From NCBI GenBank assembly GCA_965262505.1, contig CBDHFM010000030.1:3658001-3722000 (forward strand): a stretch of 64,000 bases of DNA, given 5' to 3'. The notes beneath the pieces are model-generated. The model saw only the letters and a program-made list of their open reading frames with translations. It ran no database searches and was not told the origin of the DNA. The DNA comes from JACPPO01 sp965262505 (GTDB lineage: Bacteria; Acidobacteriota; Vicinamibacteria; Vicinamibacterales; UBA2999). The position numbers and the translations under genes were made by a program. Positions 50,323-60,154 of the stretch are shown one piece after another. Numbering within the stretch: position 1 is the stretch's first letter; each line of letters opens with the position of its first letter.

Positions 50323-51783
50323 CTAAAACAGCGTTTCCGCGATGCGCATGACCATGGCCACCCATGGGCCCGGGTAGATGCCCACGCCGACCACCCCGAT
50401 GAGGCAGGCCACGATCGCGGCAGCCAGCGGACCCGGGATCGCGACCGGGTCATGGCGCTCTGGCGCTTCGATGTACATCTGCCGCGCCACCTGGAGGTAG
50501 TAGTACAGGGCCACGACGGTCAGCACGGCGCCGAGGAAGACCAGGCCGTAGAGGCCGCGCTCGATCGCGGCCCAGAAGACGTACAGCTTGGCCCAGAAGC
50601 CGGCCACGAACGGGATGCCGCCCAGCGACAGCAGGAAGAGCAGCATCGCCAGCGCGAGCAGCGGTGAACGCCGCGCGAGACCGCGGTACGCGTCGATGCC
50701 GTCCGACTGCTCCGACCGCGCCACCGCCTCGACCACCAGGAACGCCCCCATGTTTCCGAACATGTACGCCACGAGGTAGAACAGCATCATCGCGACGCCG
50801 GAGCTGGACAGCGCGGCGAGGCCCACCAGCATGTAGCCGATGTGGGCGATACCGGAGTAGGCCAGCATCCGCTTGATGTTCTGCTGCGGGATCGCCATGA
50901 GGTTACCGGTGACGATCGTCATGCCCGCCAGCACGGAGATCGCCGGTATCCAGATCAACGCCGCGGCGCCGACGCCCTCGACGAAGAGGCGGATGATGAC
51001 GATGAAGCCCGCGGCCTTCGGGGCCACGGAGAGCCACGCCACGAACGGCGCGCTGGCCGCCTCATACGTATCCGGCGCCCACATGTGGAAGGGGAACGCG
51101 GCAATCTTGAATCCGAGTCCCGCCAGCAGGAGCGCCATGCCGAGCAGCATGAGCGGGTGCCCCACCGCCATCGCCGCCGGGATTGCATCGAGCGCCGTGC
51201 TCCCGGTGATGCCGTAGACGAACGACATCCCGTACACGATGACTGCCGACGAGGCCGTTCCGACGAGGAAGAACTTCAGCGCGGCTTCCGGCGCGACAGC
51301 GTCGCGCTTGAGAAAACCTGTCAGCAGGAACAGCGGAATGGACATCAGCTCGAACGCGACAAAGAGCAGCACCAGCTCGCGCGCCGAGGCCAGGACCGAC
51401 ATGCCGAGCAGGGAGGCGACAAGCGCGAAGTGATACTCGGCCCCCCGGCGGGTGAATGTATCGTGCCGGATCGTGAGCGAGCCGAGCACGCTGAGCGCCG
51501 CCGACGCGATGAAGAGCCGCTTCGCGAAAATGGCCAGGCTGTCCTGGACAAAGGAACCGCGCAGGATCGAGGCGCCCTCAGTCGCGAGAAACGTGAGGCC
51601 GAAAATCGCGACAAGGCCCGCCAGCGTGACCCACCCGATGGTCGTGCCGGCCGGTCCGCTGCGCGGAACTTCGGAGGGTCCCCCGTGCGGCGGCCGACGC
51701 ACGATGCCTGCGAGCAACACGCCCACCGCCAGCGCGAAGAGCGCCAGTTCGACGAGCAGCGGCATGCCGGGGTTGAAGGTCAT
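50323..51783 (-). CDS. nuoN: NADH-quinone oxidoreductase-type complex I subunit N
   Basis: A 486-residue antiporter-like membrane subunit with about 14 helices. The conserved proton-channel region FKIAAFPFHMWAPDTYEAA and later Lys/His helices (NIKRMLAYSGIAHIGYMLVG) are present. It overlaps nuoM by ATGA and is the last gene of the nuo operon. Confidence 0.94.
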   Translation of the reverse strand: MTFNPGMPLLVELALFALAVGVLLAGIVRRPPHGGPSEVPRSGPAGTTIGWVTLAGLVAIFGLTFLATEGASILRGSFVQDSLAIFAKRLFIASAALSVLGSLTIRHDTFTRRGAEYHFALVASLLGMSVLASARELVLLFVAFELMSIPLFLLTGFLKRDAVAPEAALKFFLVGTASSAVIVYGMSFVYGITGSTALDAIPAAMAVGHPLMLLGMALLLAGLGFKIAAFPFHMWAPDTYEAASAPFVAWLSVAPKAAGFIVIIRLFVEGVGAAALIWIPAISVLAGMTIVTGNLMAIPQQNIKRMLAYSGIAHIGYMLVGLAALSSSGVAMMLFYLVAYMFGNMGAFLVVEAVARSEQSDGIDAYRGLARRSPLLALAMLLFLLSLGGIPFVAGFWAKLYVFWAAIERGLYGLVFLGAVLTVVALYYYLQVARQMYIEAPERHDPVAIPGPLAAAIVACLIGVVGVGIYPGPWVAMVMRIAETLF

Positions 51784-53315
51784 TGGCCGGTCAGACGGAG
51801 GAGCAACGGCACCGTGGCGGTGTCAACCGGGCCGATCGCCAGGCTCGGTGCCACGCCGAAGAGGATGAGCACGAAGACCAGAATACCGAGCGCCACCCAT
51901 TCGGGTCCCTGCGCGTCGGGCAGGTTCTGGAAGTGCGGGTCGCCGCTCCTCGGTCCCCAGAAGATCTGCTTTGCGGCGCGCATCACGTAAATGGCGGTCA
52001 GGAACGCGCCGATGACCGCCGGGAACAGCCACCAGCTGTAGTTCGAATTCCAGGTCCCCAGGAAGGTGAGGAACTCGGCGACGAAGCCGGCGGTTGCCGG
52101 CAGTCCGAGTGACGACAAGCCGCCGATCGTGAAGGCGGTCGCAATGCCGGGCATCATCGTCCCGAAGCCGCCCATCTTGAAGATCTCGCGCGAATGCGCC
52201 TTCTCGTAGACCAGGCCGACCAGCGCGAAGAACAGGCCGGTCATGATCCCGTGGGCGAACATCTGGAAGACGGACCCGTTGAGGCCGTTCACCGTCATCG
52301 TGGCCGCGCCCAGCATGACGACCCCCATGTGAGAGACCGAGGAGTACGCGACCATGTACTTCAAGTCGGTCTGAGCCATCGCGCTCAGCGCGCCGTACAC
52401 GATGTTGATGCACGCGATCGTGCCGACCAGCCAGGCCCAGTCCACCGCGGCCTCCGGCAGCAGTCCCAAGCCCAGCCGCACGATGCCGTACGCGCCGAGT
52501 TTCATGAGCACGCCCGCGTGTAGCATCGACACCGCCGTCGGCGCCGATGCATGGCCGTCCGGCGACCACGTGTGCAGCGGCCAGATGCCGGCGAGAATGC
52601 CGAAGCCGACGTAGAAGGCGAGGAATACCCACGTCTGCAGCGCCGGATCGATCTGCATGGTCTCGAACGTGAGGAATGAGAACGACTGCGATCCGCCGGC
52701 GACGTACAGCGCCAGGATGCCCACGAGGATGAACGCCGACCCGAAGAGCAGATACAGCGTCAGCTTCATCGCCGCGTACTCTTTGCTGCCGACACCGGTC
52801 CGGCCCATGGCCCAGCCGAAGATGCCCTGAGGAAGCACCTCGCCGGAGGAGCCCCAGATGCCGATGAGCAGATACATCGGCAGCACCGCAATCTCGTAGA
52901 ACAGGAAGAAGATGAACAGGTCGAGCGAGACGAAGACCCCGTAGACGCCGGTGACCAGGACGAGCAGCAACGCGTAGAATTCCTGGCTGCGCTCCTTGAC
53001 GGTCCACGAGGCGAAGACGCCCGCGAAGATGATGATCGAGGTCAGCAGCGCCATCAGGATGCTGATGCCGTCCACCGCGAAGAGATACGAGATGCCCATC
53101 GAGGGCACGAGCGCGATCTCCTCCTGGAACTGGAAGCCGGCCAGGTCCCGGTCGTACGCCCAGAAGATCCACAGCGACGCGACGAGCGACACCGTCGCTC
53201 CGGCCAACGAGATAAATCGCACCAGCATCGGCCGCTGGTGGGCGAAGAACATGATGAGGAGCGCGCTCACGAACGGCGCCCAGGTCATGATGGAGAGAAT
53301 CGGAACGGCCGTCAT
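51780..53315 (-). CDS. nuoM: Complex I subunit M
   Basis: A 511-residue antiporter-like subunit. ATG 53315 overlaps the nuoL stop. Key parts are FYEIAVLPMYLLIGIWG (conserved Glu), GIWPLHTWSPDGHASAPTAVSM (channel helix), and TDLKYMVAYSSVSHMGVVML. One of three proton-pumping arms. Confidence 0.95.
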   Translation of the reverse strand: MTAVPILSIMTWAPFVSALLIMFFAHQRPMLVRFISLAGATVSLVASLWIFWAYDRDLAGFQFQEEIALVPSMGISYLFAVDGISILMALLTSIIIFAGVFASWTVKERSQEFYALLLVLVTGVYGVFVSLDLFIFFLFYEIAVLPMYLLIGIWGSSGEVLPQGIFGWAMGRTGVGSKEYAAMKLTLYLLFGSAFILVGILALYVAGGSQSFSFLTFETMQIDPALQTWVFLAFYVGFGILAGIWPLHTWSPDGHASAPTAVSMLHAGVLMKLGAYGIVRLGLGLLPEAAVDWAWLVGTIACINIVYGALSAMAQTDLKYMVAYSSVSHMGVVMLGAATMTVNGLNGSVFQMFAHGIMTGLFFALVGLVYEKAHSREIFKMGGFGTMMPGIATAFTIGGLSSLGLPATAGFVAEFLTFLGTWNSNYSWWLFPAVIGAFLTAIYVMRAAKQIFWGPRSGDPHFQNLPDAQGPEWVALGILVFVLILFGVAPSLAIGPVDTATVPLLLRLTGQ

Positions 53316-55171
53316 GCCAGCGCCCACCGCACCCAGAGCAGGAGAATCATGAGGCCGACTGCCACGCCGTAGACGTAGTCCTGCACACGTCCCGTCTGCA
53401 TCGTCCGGAGATCGTCGCCGGAGGTCAGCGTCCACGCGCTCACCACGTTGAGCACGCCGTCCACCAGATACCGGTCGAGCCACCCGATGAGGCGCGAGAA
53501 CCCAAGCAGCACCACACCGTAGGCGCCCTCGAACAGGTCGTCCATCCAGAAACGTCTCAGCGCCGCGTGGCGAACTGGTCCGAACGCGGCGGCCAGTGTG
53601 CCTGCATCAATCGCCCGGCGCTGGTAGGTGAGCCATGCCAGCAGGATCCCGCCCACGGCGGCGCCGACAGCGGTCGGCATCAGCCAGGCCGGACTCTCGA
53701 ACTCAGGCCCGGCGGGGCCGAACGGGAGGGCCGGCCCTGCGACGGTGAAATAGAGTCCGACCCCGAGTGAGAGTGCCGCCAGGAGCCACAACGGCAGCGC
53801 CATCGTCATCGGGGGATCGTGAGGATGAATGTCGTTCGCGGGTGGGGCAGCGAAGAACGCGAGAAACACCACGCGGAACATGTAGAACGCCGTCAGGAAC
53901 GCGACCACCATGAGGAGCACGAACGGCCCGGTGAGACCACCGGCCCAGACGGCGCCGAGGATCTCCTCTTTCGACAGAAATCCGCCGAACAGCGGCAGTC
54001 CCGCAAGTGACAAGGTGCCCACCAGAAAGACGATGGCGGTCTGCGGCATCCGGCGAGCCAGGCCGCCCATCTGCGGGAGGTCGTTGCTGTGGACCGCGTG
54101 GATCACGGCCCCCGCGCCCAGGAAGAGCAGCGCCTTGAACAATCCGTGCGTGAGCAGATGGAAGAAGCCGGCCGTGGCGAAGCCGGCGCCGATCGCCGTC
54201 ATCATGTAGCCGAGCTGCGAAACGGTGGAATAGGCGAGAACGCGCTTGATGTCGTCCTGCACACACGCCAGGACGGCCGCCAGGAGCGCGGTGAAGGCGC
54301 CGACCCAGGCCACGATCAGGAGCACGTCCGGGGTCAGCGCGAACAGCCACTCGGTCCGCAGCAGCAGGTACACCCCGGCGGTCACCATCGTCGCCGCGTG
54401 AATAAGCGCTGAAACCGGCGTCGGCCCTTCCATGGCGTCGGGCAGCCACACGTGCAGTGGAAACTGCGCGGACTTGCCGACGGCGCCGAGATAGATGCAG
54501 AACGTAATCAACGAGAGCCCGGCCATCGGCAGCGCGCCGCTCTCGACCAGCCCGCGCATCTCGGTCAGGTCGAACGTGCCCGACTGCCGCCACAGCAGCA
54601 CGATCCCCACCAGCAGTCCAACGTCGCCCGCCTTGGTGATCCAGAACGCCTTGACCGCTGCGCGTGCCGCTTCCGGCTTGTGATACCAGAACCCGATCAG
54701 CAGATACGAGCAGAGGCCGACGAGTTCCCAGCCAACGAAGAGCTGGACGAAGTTGGGCGCGAGGACCAGGCCCATCATCGAGAACGCGAATAGCGATTGA
54801 TAGGTGTAGTAGCGCCCGAGCGATGGCGCCGGTTCATCGCTCAGGTATCCGAGCGAGTACACCTGCACGAGGCAGGCGACCAGCGCGACGAGCGTGAGCA
54901 TGACCGTCGACTCGGCATCGGCGAGGACGCCGACCGCCACCAACGTCTGCCCCTGGGCCGGCAGCCACTCCCACACCAACCGCAACACGGCGTCGCCCGT
55001 GTGCCGTTGCCACGCCAGGAGTGCCGACACAAGAGAGCCGGCCGCGCACAGGATCGAGAAATAGGCCGCAGGACGGCCGAGGCGTCGCAGCGGCGCCACG
55101 ATCGCCAGGACCAGGAATCCGAGCGCGGGCAGCAGCAGCGCGGCCAGAGCGAACGTTCCGTCGCTGGTCAT
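53312..55171 (-). CDS. nuoL: Complex I subunit L
   Basis: A 619-residue antiporter-like subunit: FVGWELVGLCSYLLIGFW, AQFPLHVWLPDAMEGPTPVSALIHAATMV and DDIKRVLAYSTVSQLGYMM. The C-terminal lateral-helix region continues to ALA. Start overlaps the nuoK stop. Confidence 0.95.
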   Translation of the reverse strand: MTSDGTFALAALLLPALGFLVLAIVAPLRRLGRPAAYFSILCAAGSLVSALLAWQRHTGDAVLRLVWEWLPAQGQTLVAVGVLADAESTVMLTLVALVACLVQVYSLGYLSDEPAPSLGRYYTYQSLFAFSMMGLVLAPNFVQLFVGWELVGLCSYLLIGFWYHKPEAARAAVKAFWITKAGDVGLLVGIVLLWRQSGTFDLTEMRGLVESGALPMAGLSLITFCIYLGAVGKSAQFPLHVWLPDAMEGPTPVSALIHAATMVTAGVYLLLRTEWLFALTPDVLLIVAWVGAFTALLAAVLACVQDDIKRVLAYSTVSQLGYMMTAIGAGFATAGFFHLLTHGLFKALLFLGAGAVIHAVHSNDLPQMGGLARRMPQTAIVFLVGTLSLAGLPLFGGFLSKEEILGAVWAGGLTGPFVLLMVVAFLTAFYMFRVVFLAFFAAPPANDIHPHDPPMTMALPLWLLAALSLGVGLYFTVAGPALPFGPAGPEFESPAWLMPTAVGAAVGGILLAWLTYQRRAIDAGTLAAAFGPVRHAALRRFWMDDLFEGAYGVVLLGFSRLIGWLDRYLVDGVLNVVSAWTLTSGDDLRTMQTGRVQDYVYGVAVGLMILLLWVRWALA

Positions 55172-55470
55172 CAGCCTTGGAGAAGATCCAGGTGGTCCGC
55201 CGTCACCGTGCGGCGGACGCGGAAGAGCAGGATGATGATGGCGAGGCCCACCGCGGCCTCCGTCACGGTGATGCAGATGGTAAAGACCGTGAACACCATG
55301 CCGGTGACGTCGCCGCTGAAGCGCGCGAACGCCACCAGGTTGATGTTGACGGAGTTCAACATCAGCTCGATGCCAAGGAGAATGCCGATGGTGTTGCGGC
55401 GCGTGATCACGCCAAAGAAGCCGATGCAGAAGACGACAGCGGCGAGCGTGAGGTAGGCCTGGAGTCCCAT
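55171..55470 (-). CDS. nuoK: Complex I subunit K
   Basis: A 99-residue, three-helix subunit: GIELMLNSVNINLVAF with the conserved Glu, and VTEAAVGLAIIILLFR with the second Glu. Overlaps nuoL. Confidence 0.94.
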   Translation of the reverse strand: MGLQAYLTLAAVVFCIGFFGVITRRNTIGILLGIELMLNSVNINLVAFARFSGDVTGMVFTVFTICITVTEAAVGLAIIILLFRVRRTVTADHLDLLQG

Positions 55471-55478
55471 GGGGGCCG

Positions 55479-55973
55479 TTAATCCTCAGGCCGCGCGAAG
55501 TAGATCGCGCCCATCAAGCCAGCCAACATCAAGAGGGCAAGCAACTCGAACGGCAGGACAAACCGCGTCAAGACGGTTTCGCCGATTTGCCGGGTCAGGT
55601 CCTCCGCCATCGGCGACCTCACGGCCGTCAGCGGTCCCTGCATGACGGCGCTCACGATCAAAGCCGCGAGCACGATGGACACCGCCGCGCCACCGGCGAT
55701 GCGGCGGCTCGTCTGGCTGATACGCTCGCCCACCAGACGCTCCGTCACGACGATGGCGAACACCACGATCGTGACGATGCCGCCGGCGTAGAGCAGGAGC
55801 TGCACGGCTGCCAGGAACTCGGCGTCGAGCAGCAGGAAGACGCCGGCGGTGCCGGTCAGCGCGAGCGCCAGCCACAGGACGGCGTGGAAGAGATTCTTCG
55901 TCAGCACGACGGCCAACGCCGAGCCGACCAGCACGGCCGACAGGCAGTAGAACCCGAGCGCCTCGCCGGTCAC
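55479..55973 (-). CDS. nuoJ: Complex I subunit J
   Basis: A 164-residue membrane subunit with five helices: LTGTAGVFLLLDAEFLAAVQLLLYAGGIVTIVVF contains the conserved third-helix pi-bulge region. ATGA-type overlap with nuoI. Confidence 0.93.
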   Translation of the reverse strand: MTGEALGFYCLSAVLVGSALAVVLTKNLFHAVLWLALALTGTAGVFLLLDAEFLAAVQLLLYAGGIVTIVVFAIVVTERLVGERISQTSRRIAGGAAVSIVLAALIVSAVMQGPLTAVRSPMAEDLTRQIGETVLTRFVLPFELLALLMLAGLMGAIYFARPED

Positions 55974-56584
55974 GCCTCGATCCCTTCCTTGGGAGCGACC
56001 GGCTTCGTCGCCGGCGCTTTGGGCTCAGGGCGCGCCAGTTTCGGCGGGCCCTGCATGTCGCGCAGCCGGTTGCCGGTGGCCCACGACTGCTCGTGCTGCA
56101 GGCCGATCGCGTGCAGCCGATCCTTGTCGAGGAGGAGTTCGCGGCGGTCGGTCGTCGCCATATCGAACGACTTCATCATGACGATGGCGTCGGTGGGGCA
56201 GACCTGCACGCAGAGCTCGCAGAACTCGCAGGCGTACAGCTCGAGCGTGAAGGCCTTGGCGTAGTTTCGCTTCTCGCCCTTTTGTATCTCGACCTTGATC
56301 ACGGCGGGCGGGCAGACGAACTCGCAGAGCCGGCAACCGATGCAAGCTTCTTCTCCGGTGTCCTTTTCGTACACGAGCGCCAGCAGCCCGCGGTAGCGAT
56401 CCGGGTAGGTTCGCTGCGTGGTTGGATAGTGGACCGTCACCGGCTTCCGGAACAGGTTCTTCAGCGTCATCCGCATGGCGCTGAGGACGGCGCGCACGAT
56501 GGCGGGGACGTCGGTGCCGGCCGTCCGGCGGGCGTCACGCAGGGCGCGGACGTCCGCGACGGTCTGCAACTCAGGCGCCGCCAT
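55970..56584 (-). CDS. nuoI: Complex I subunit I (two [4Fe-4S] clusters)
   Basis: About 204 residues. Cluster motifs EACIGCRLCEFVCPP and CEFCELCVQVCPTDAI. ATG 56584 has GGAGGG upstream and overlaps the nuoH end by 14 bp. The N-terminal extension (about 35 residues) and the Lys/Pro/Ala-rich tail are longer than in E. coli. In complexes lacking NuoEFG this subunit is where ferredoxin is thought to deliver electrons. Confidence 0.94.
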   Translation of the reverse strand: MAAPELQTVADVRALRDARRTAGTDVPAIVRAVLSAMRMTLKNLFRKPVTVHYPTTQRTYPDRYRGLLALVYEKDTGEEACIGCRLCEFVCPPAVIKVEIQKGEKRNYAKAFTLELYACEFCELCVQVCPTDAIVMMKSFDMATTDRRELLLDKDRLHAIGLQHEQSWATGNRLRDMQGPPKLARPEPKAPATKPVAPKEGIEA

Positions 56585-57551
56585 TTTCCCTCCAGACGAC
56601 AACGAAGGCGGTTGCGATCAGCAGAAGCAACGTCATCGGCAGCAAAGCCTTCCACGATAGAGCGAGGATTTGATCCACGCGGATCCGGACGAAACTCCAG
56701 CGGATCCAGGTCACCAACAGGAAGATGAACATCGCCTTCAGCAGGAACCAGCCAGGGCCGAGCCATTCGGGCCCTGGCCCCGACCAGGCGCCCAGGAACA
56801 GCAGTGCGCCGAGGAACGATGCCCCGAGGATGTGCGCGTACTCCCCAAGCTGAATCAGCGCGAATTTCATCCCCGAGTACTCGACGCGAAAGCCAGCGAC
56901 GAGCTCGGATTCCGCTTCCAGGATGTCGAACGGCGCACGATTTTCAGCAGCCACCGTCGAGATGATGAAGAGGATGAACGCAAGCTGGCCGACGACCGGG
57001 TAGAAGACGAACCAGAGCCCATCCTGGGCCGCCGCGATATCCGAGAGCCGCAGCGATCCCGCCAGGAGCACCGGGGTCAGCGCAGAGAAGATGAACGGCA
57101 GGTCGTACGAGATGACCTGGTTCACCGCGCGCATCGCGGACAGGAGCGCGTACTTGTTGTTCGAACCCCACCCGGCCATGAAGAGACCCACGATTTCCAT
57201 CGCCGAGATCGCCAGGAAGAAGAGAATGCCGATGTTCAAATCGGCCACGCCAAGGCCGGGTGCGAACGGTATCGTGGCGAAGATGAGCATGCAGGGCACG
57301 AGGAAGACGATCGGCGCCAGGTTGTAGACCGGCCGATCGGCCGCGTCCGGCACGATGTCCTCTTTCATCATCAGCTTGATCGCGTCGGCGATCGGCTGCA
57401 GCAGGCCGTGCGGTCCGACCCGGTACGGTCCGATGCGCGACTGCATCCGCGCGGCGAACTTGCGCTCGAGCAGCGTCACGTACGTCACGATGCCCACGAC
57501 GACGTTGAGCACCACGAATGGCGCGACGATAGGGAGCAGCCACTCAGGCAT
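56571..57551 (-). CDS. nuoH: Complex I subunit H
   Basis: A 326-residue membrane subunit near the quinone site: ERKFAARMQSRIGPYRVGPHGLLQPIADAIKLMMKED, GWGSNNKYALLSAMRAVNQVISYDLP and ENRAPFDILEAESELVAGFRVEYSGMKFAL. ATG 57551, six bases after the nuoD stop. Confidence 0.95.
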   Translation of the reverse strand: MPEWLLPIVAPFVVLNVVVGIVTYVTLLERKFAARMQSRIGPYRVGPHGLLQPIADAIKLMMKEDIVPDAADRPVYNLAPIVFLVPCMLIFATIPFAPGLGVADLNIGILFFLAISAMEIVGLFMAGWGSNNKYALLSAMRAVNQVISYDLPFIFSALTPVLLAGSLRLSDIAAAQDGLWFVFYPVVGQLAFILFIISTVAAENRAPFDILEAESELVAGFRVEYSGMKFALIQLGEYAHILGASFLGALLFLGAWSGPGPEWLGPGWFLLKAMFIFLLVTWIRWSFVRIRVDQILALSWKALLPMTLLLLIATAFVVVWRENGGA

Positions 57552-57556
57552 GGCGC

Positions 57557-58711
57557 TCAGCGATCCACCTCTCCGAACACCGGGTCGACCGACCCCATGA
57601 TCGCCACGACGTCGGCCACCTTGTGGCCGGGGATGACGTGCGGCAACACGGCGAGGTTGGAGAACGACGCGCCCCGCCACTTCATCCGGTACGGTTTCGC
57701 ACTGCCGTCGGCGATCAGGTAACAGCCGACCTCGCCGCGTGCCCCCTCGACGCGGACGTAGGCTTCGCCCTTCGGAATCCTGGTCTGTGCCACCGATTTC
57801 AGTCCTGGCCGTGAGGAAACGGGGCCCTCCGGCAGGTTGTCGAGTGCCTGGCGGACGATCTTCAGCGACTCACGGAATTCCACCATGCGCACCCGGTACC
57901 GCGCGAAGCAGTCTCCGCTCGATTCGACCGGGACCCGGAAGTCGAAGTCCTCGTAGGAGGAGTACGGGTCCGCCCGACGCAGGTCGTAGGCCACGCCCGA
58001 GCCGCGCAGGAGCGGGCCCGAAATACCGACATCCTCGGCGAGCTCGCGCGAGATGACGCCAACCCCCTGCGCCCGCGCCATGAAGAACGGGTTGTCCTCG
58101 AGCATCCGCTCGTACTCGCTGATTCGCTGCTCGATGAGGTCCACCGTCTGGCGGCACTGCTCCGACCATCCGGCGGGCAAGTCGTACCGCACGCCGCCGA
58201 CCTGGAAGAAGCCGTAGAGGAGCCGGGCGCCGACCAACGCTTCGAACAGGTCCAGAATCAGCTCGCGCTCGCGGATCGTGTACAGAAAGATCGTCGCCCC
58301 GCCGCCAAGCGCGCCGCCCATGTCCATGCACCAGGTGCCGAGCCAGAGCAGGTGCGAGGCGACCCGCTGCAGCTCCGCCACCATCACCCGCAGATACCGC
58401 GCGCGTTTCGGCACGTCGATCTTACCGATGGTCTCTGCCGCCCGCACGTAGGCGAATTCACTGGTCATCGCCGCCACGTAGTCGGTCTTCGACGCGATGG
58501 ACGGATACTGAGCGTAGGTCAGCGTCTCGGCCAGCTTTTCGTGGCACCGGTGCAGGTACCCGATCACCGCGTCCACATCGATGACGGTCTCGCCTTCAAG
58601 GGTCAGCACCGCCCGGAACACCCCGTGGGCCGACGGGTGTTGCGGCCCCATGTTCATGGTGAGCCGCTCGCTGCCTGCGTAATCCAGTTCGACGCGTGCG
58701 GCAGGGCTCAT
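57557..58711 (-). CDS. nuoD: Complex I subunit D (49 kDa)
   Basis: A 384-residue subunit that forms the quinone pocket: MNMGPQHPSAHGVFR (pocket His), GYLHRCHEKLAE, LLRGSGVAYDLRRADPYSSY and the ending SVDPVFGEVDR. nuoC and nuoD are separate genes here; ATG 58711 overlaps the nuoC stop. Confidence 0.95.
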   Translation of the reverse strand: MSPAARVELDYAGSERLTMNMGPQHPSAHGVFRAVLTLEGETVIDVDAVIGYLHRCHEKLAETLTYAQYPSIASKTDYVAAMTSEFAYVRAAETIGKIDVPKRARYLRVMVAELQRVASHLLWLGTWCMDMGGALGGGATIFLYTIRERELILDLFEALVGARLLYGFFQVGGVRYDLPAGWSEQCRQTVDLIEQRISEYERMLEDNPFFMARAQGVGVISRELAEDVGISGPLLRGSGVAYDLRRADPYSSYEDFDFRVPVESSGDCFARYRVRMVEFRESLKIVRQALDNLPEGPVSSRPGLKSVAQTRIPKGEAYVRVEGARGEVGCYLIADGSAKPYRMKWRGASFSNLAVLPHVIPGHKVADVVAIMGSVDPVFGEVDR

Positions 58712-59160
58712 CGATAGGGCGGATGCGGTGTATCGACCGCGTAGGACTTCAGGAGAGGATAGCCTTCCCAGTCGTCGGTGAGGAGGAGGTGCCGCAGATC
58801 GGGGTGGCCCTCGAACTGAATCCCGAACATTTCGAACGCTTCGCGCTCCATCCAGTTGGCGCCGCGGTACAGGGGCGTCAGTGACGGGCACGCTGAGACG
58901 CCGGGCCCCAGACGGGTTTTCATGAGCAACGACAGGTTGTCATCGACGTTGTCGACCTTGACGACCACTTCCAGGCCCAGATCCTTCCAGTCCACGGCTG
59001 TCAGGAACGAGAAGAAGCGGCAGCGCAGGTCGTCCTTCGCGAACTGCGCGAACGCGACCCACTGCTCGGCTGTAAGGGTCACCACGAGCGGCGCTTCGCC
59101 TTCGATCTGGGCGGTGCTGAAGCGCTCGCCGATGCGTGTGCTCGCCTGCTCAGGGGTCAC
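58708..59160 (-). CDS. nuoC: Complex I subunit C (30 kDa)
   Basis: A 150-residue subunit from GTG 59160: FSFLTAVDWKDLG, then the signature ANWMEREAFEMFGIQFEGHPDLRHLLLTDDWEGYPL. Four bases after nuoB. Confidence 0.93.
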   Translation of the reverse strand: MTPEQASTRIGERFSTAQIEGEAPLVVTLTAEQWVAFAQFAKDDLRCRFFSFLTAVDWKDLGLEVVVKVDNVDDNLSLLMKTRLGPGVSACPSLTPLYRGANWMEREAFEMFGIQFEGHPDLRHLLLTDDWEGYPLLKSYAVDTPHPPYR

Positions 59161-59164
59161 GTCG

Positions 59165-59803
59165 TCAGTCGACCTTTGGATTCGGTTCGGGGCGCGTGCC
59201 CGTGCGCCGGAAGTGCGCGATCTGGTCCTGGAGCAGGAGCAGTCCGTTGAGCAGCGACTCGGGCGGCGGCGGACAGCCCGGGACGTAGACGTCGACAGGG
59301 ATGATCCGGTCGACGCCCTTCACGACGAAATACCCGTGTCGGAATGGCCCGCCGGAGTTCGCGCATGAGCCCATCGACACCGCCCACTTGGGATCGGGCA
59401 TCTGATCGTAGATACGCTTGAGCATCGGCGCCATCTTGATGGTCACCGTGCCCGACACGATCATCAGATCGGAATGCCGCGGCGAGGCCCACGGCACCAT
59501 CCCGAGACGCTCGACGTCGAAGCGCGAGGCGAACGTCGCCATCATCTCGATCGCGCAGCAGGCCAGGCCGAAGGTGACCGGCCAGACCGACGATTTCCGC
59601 GCCCAGTTGAAGAAGGTGTCGGCGGCGGTGGTCAGGACGAAGCCGCCCGGAAAGCTGTGGATGCCCTCGGTGACGCTCTCAAACAGCTTCGAGTGCTTGT
59701 CGCCTTCGGGGCGCTTCTGGTGCAGTGCTTCCCACTCTTGGAGATCCTTGAAGTTTCTCCAGACGGGTACCGGTATCTCCGGGACGGGGGGCTTTACTGC
59801 CAC
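59165..59803 (-). CDS. nuoB: Complex I subunit B (cluster N2)
   Basis: A 212-residue subunit. N2 ligands: the tandem Cys in GLACCAIEMM, the Cys of SMGSCANSGGPF and that of VYVPGCPPPPESLL. GTG 59803 is chosen; it overlaps the end of nuoA by 10 bp. It has about 55 residues before the core, longer than many NuoB. Confidence 0.93.
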   Translation of the reverse strand: MAVKPPVPEIPVPVWRNFKDLQEWEALHQKRPEGDKHSKLFESVTEGIHSFPGGFVLTTAADTFFNWARKSSVWPVTFGLACCAIEMMATFASRFDVERLGMVPWASPRHSDLMIVSGTVTIKMAPMLKRIYDQMPDPKWAVSMGSCANSGGPFRHGYFVVKGVDRIIPVDVYVPGCPPPPESLLNGLLLLQDQIAHFRRTGTRPEPNPKVD

Positions 59804-60147
59804 TCGAGGATCCGCTCCCGGTAGGCGTAGATCCAGCCCAGCGACAGAATGGCGAGGAACATCACCATCGTCCAGATGCCCCACATCCCGAGGCCACGCA
59901 GCGCCAGCACCCACGGGAACAGAAAAACGGCGAGCGCATCGAAGACGATGAAGAGAAGCGCGACGAGGTAGAAGCCAACGGGAAACTGTACCCACGCGTC
60001 GCCGACCGGTTCCGCGCCGCACTCATAGCTTGCAAGCTTGGCCGCGAACGGACGACTCGGGCTCAGGAGGCGCGCCGCCGCCAGCGACACGACGGCAAAC
60101 GCCACGATCAGGCCGAGAAAGATGACGACGGGCAGGTAACCGGTCAT
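59794..60147 (-). CDS. nuoA: Complex I subunit A
   Basis: A 117-residue three-helix subunit: KLASYECGAEPVGDAWVQFPVGFYLVALLFIVFDALAVFLFPW includes the conserved ECG loop and acidic helix. It begins 7 bp after the stop of the second oxidoreductase beta gene, so both are on one transcript. Confidence 0.94.
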   Translation of the reverse strand: MTGYLPVVIFLGLIVAFAVVSLAAARLLSPSRPFAAKLASYECGAEPVGDAWVQFPVGFYLVALLFIVFDALAVFLFPWVLALRGLGMWGIWTMVMFLAILSLGWIYAYRERILEWQ

Positions 60148-60154
60148 CGGCTGA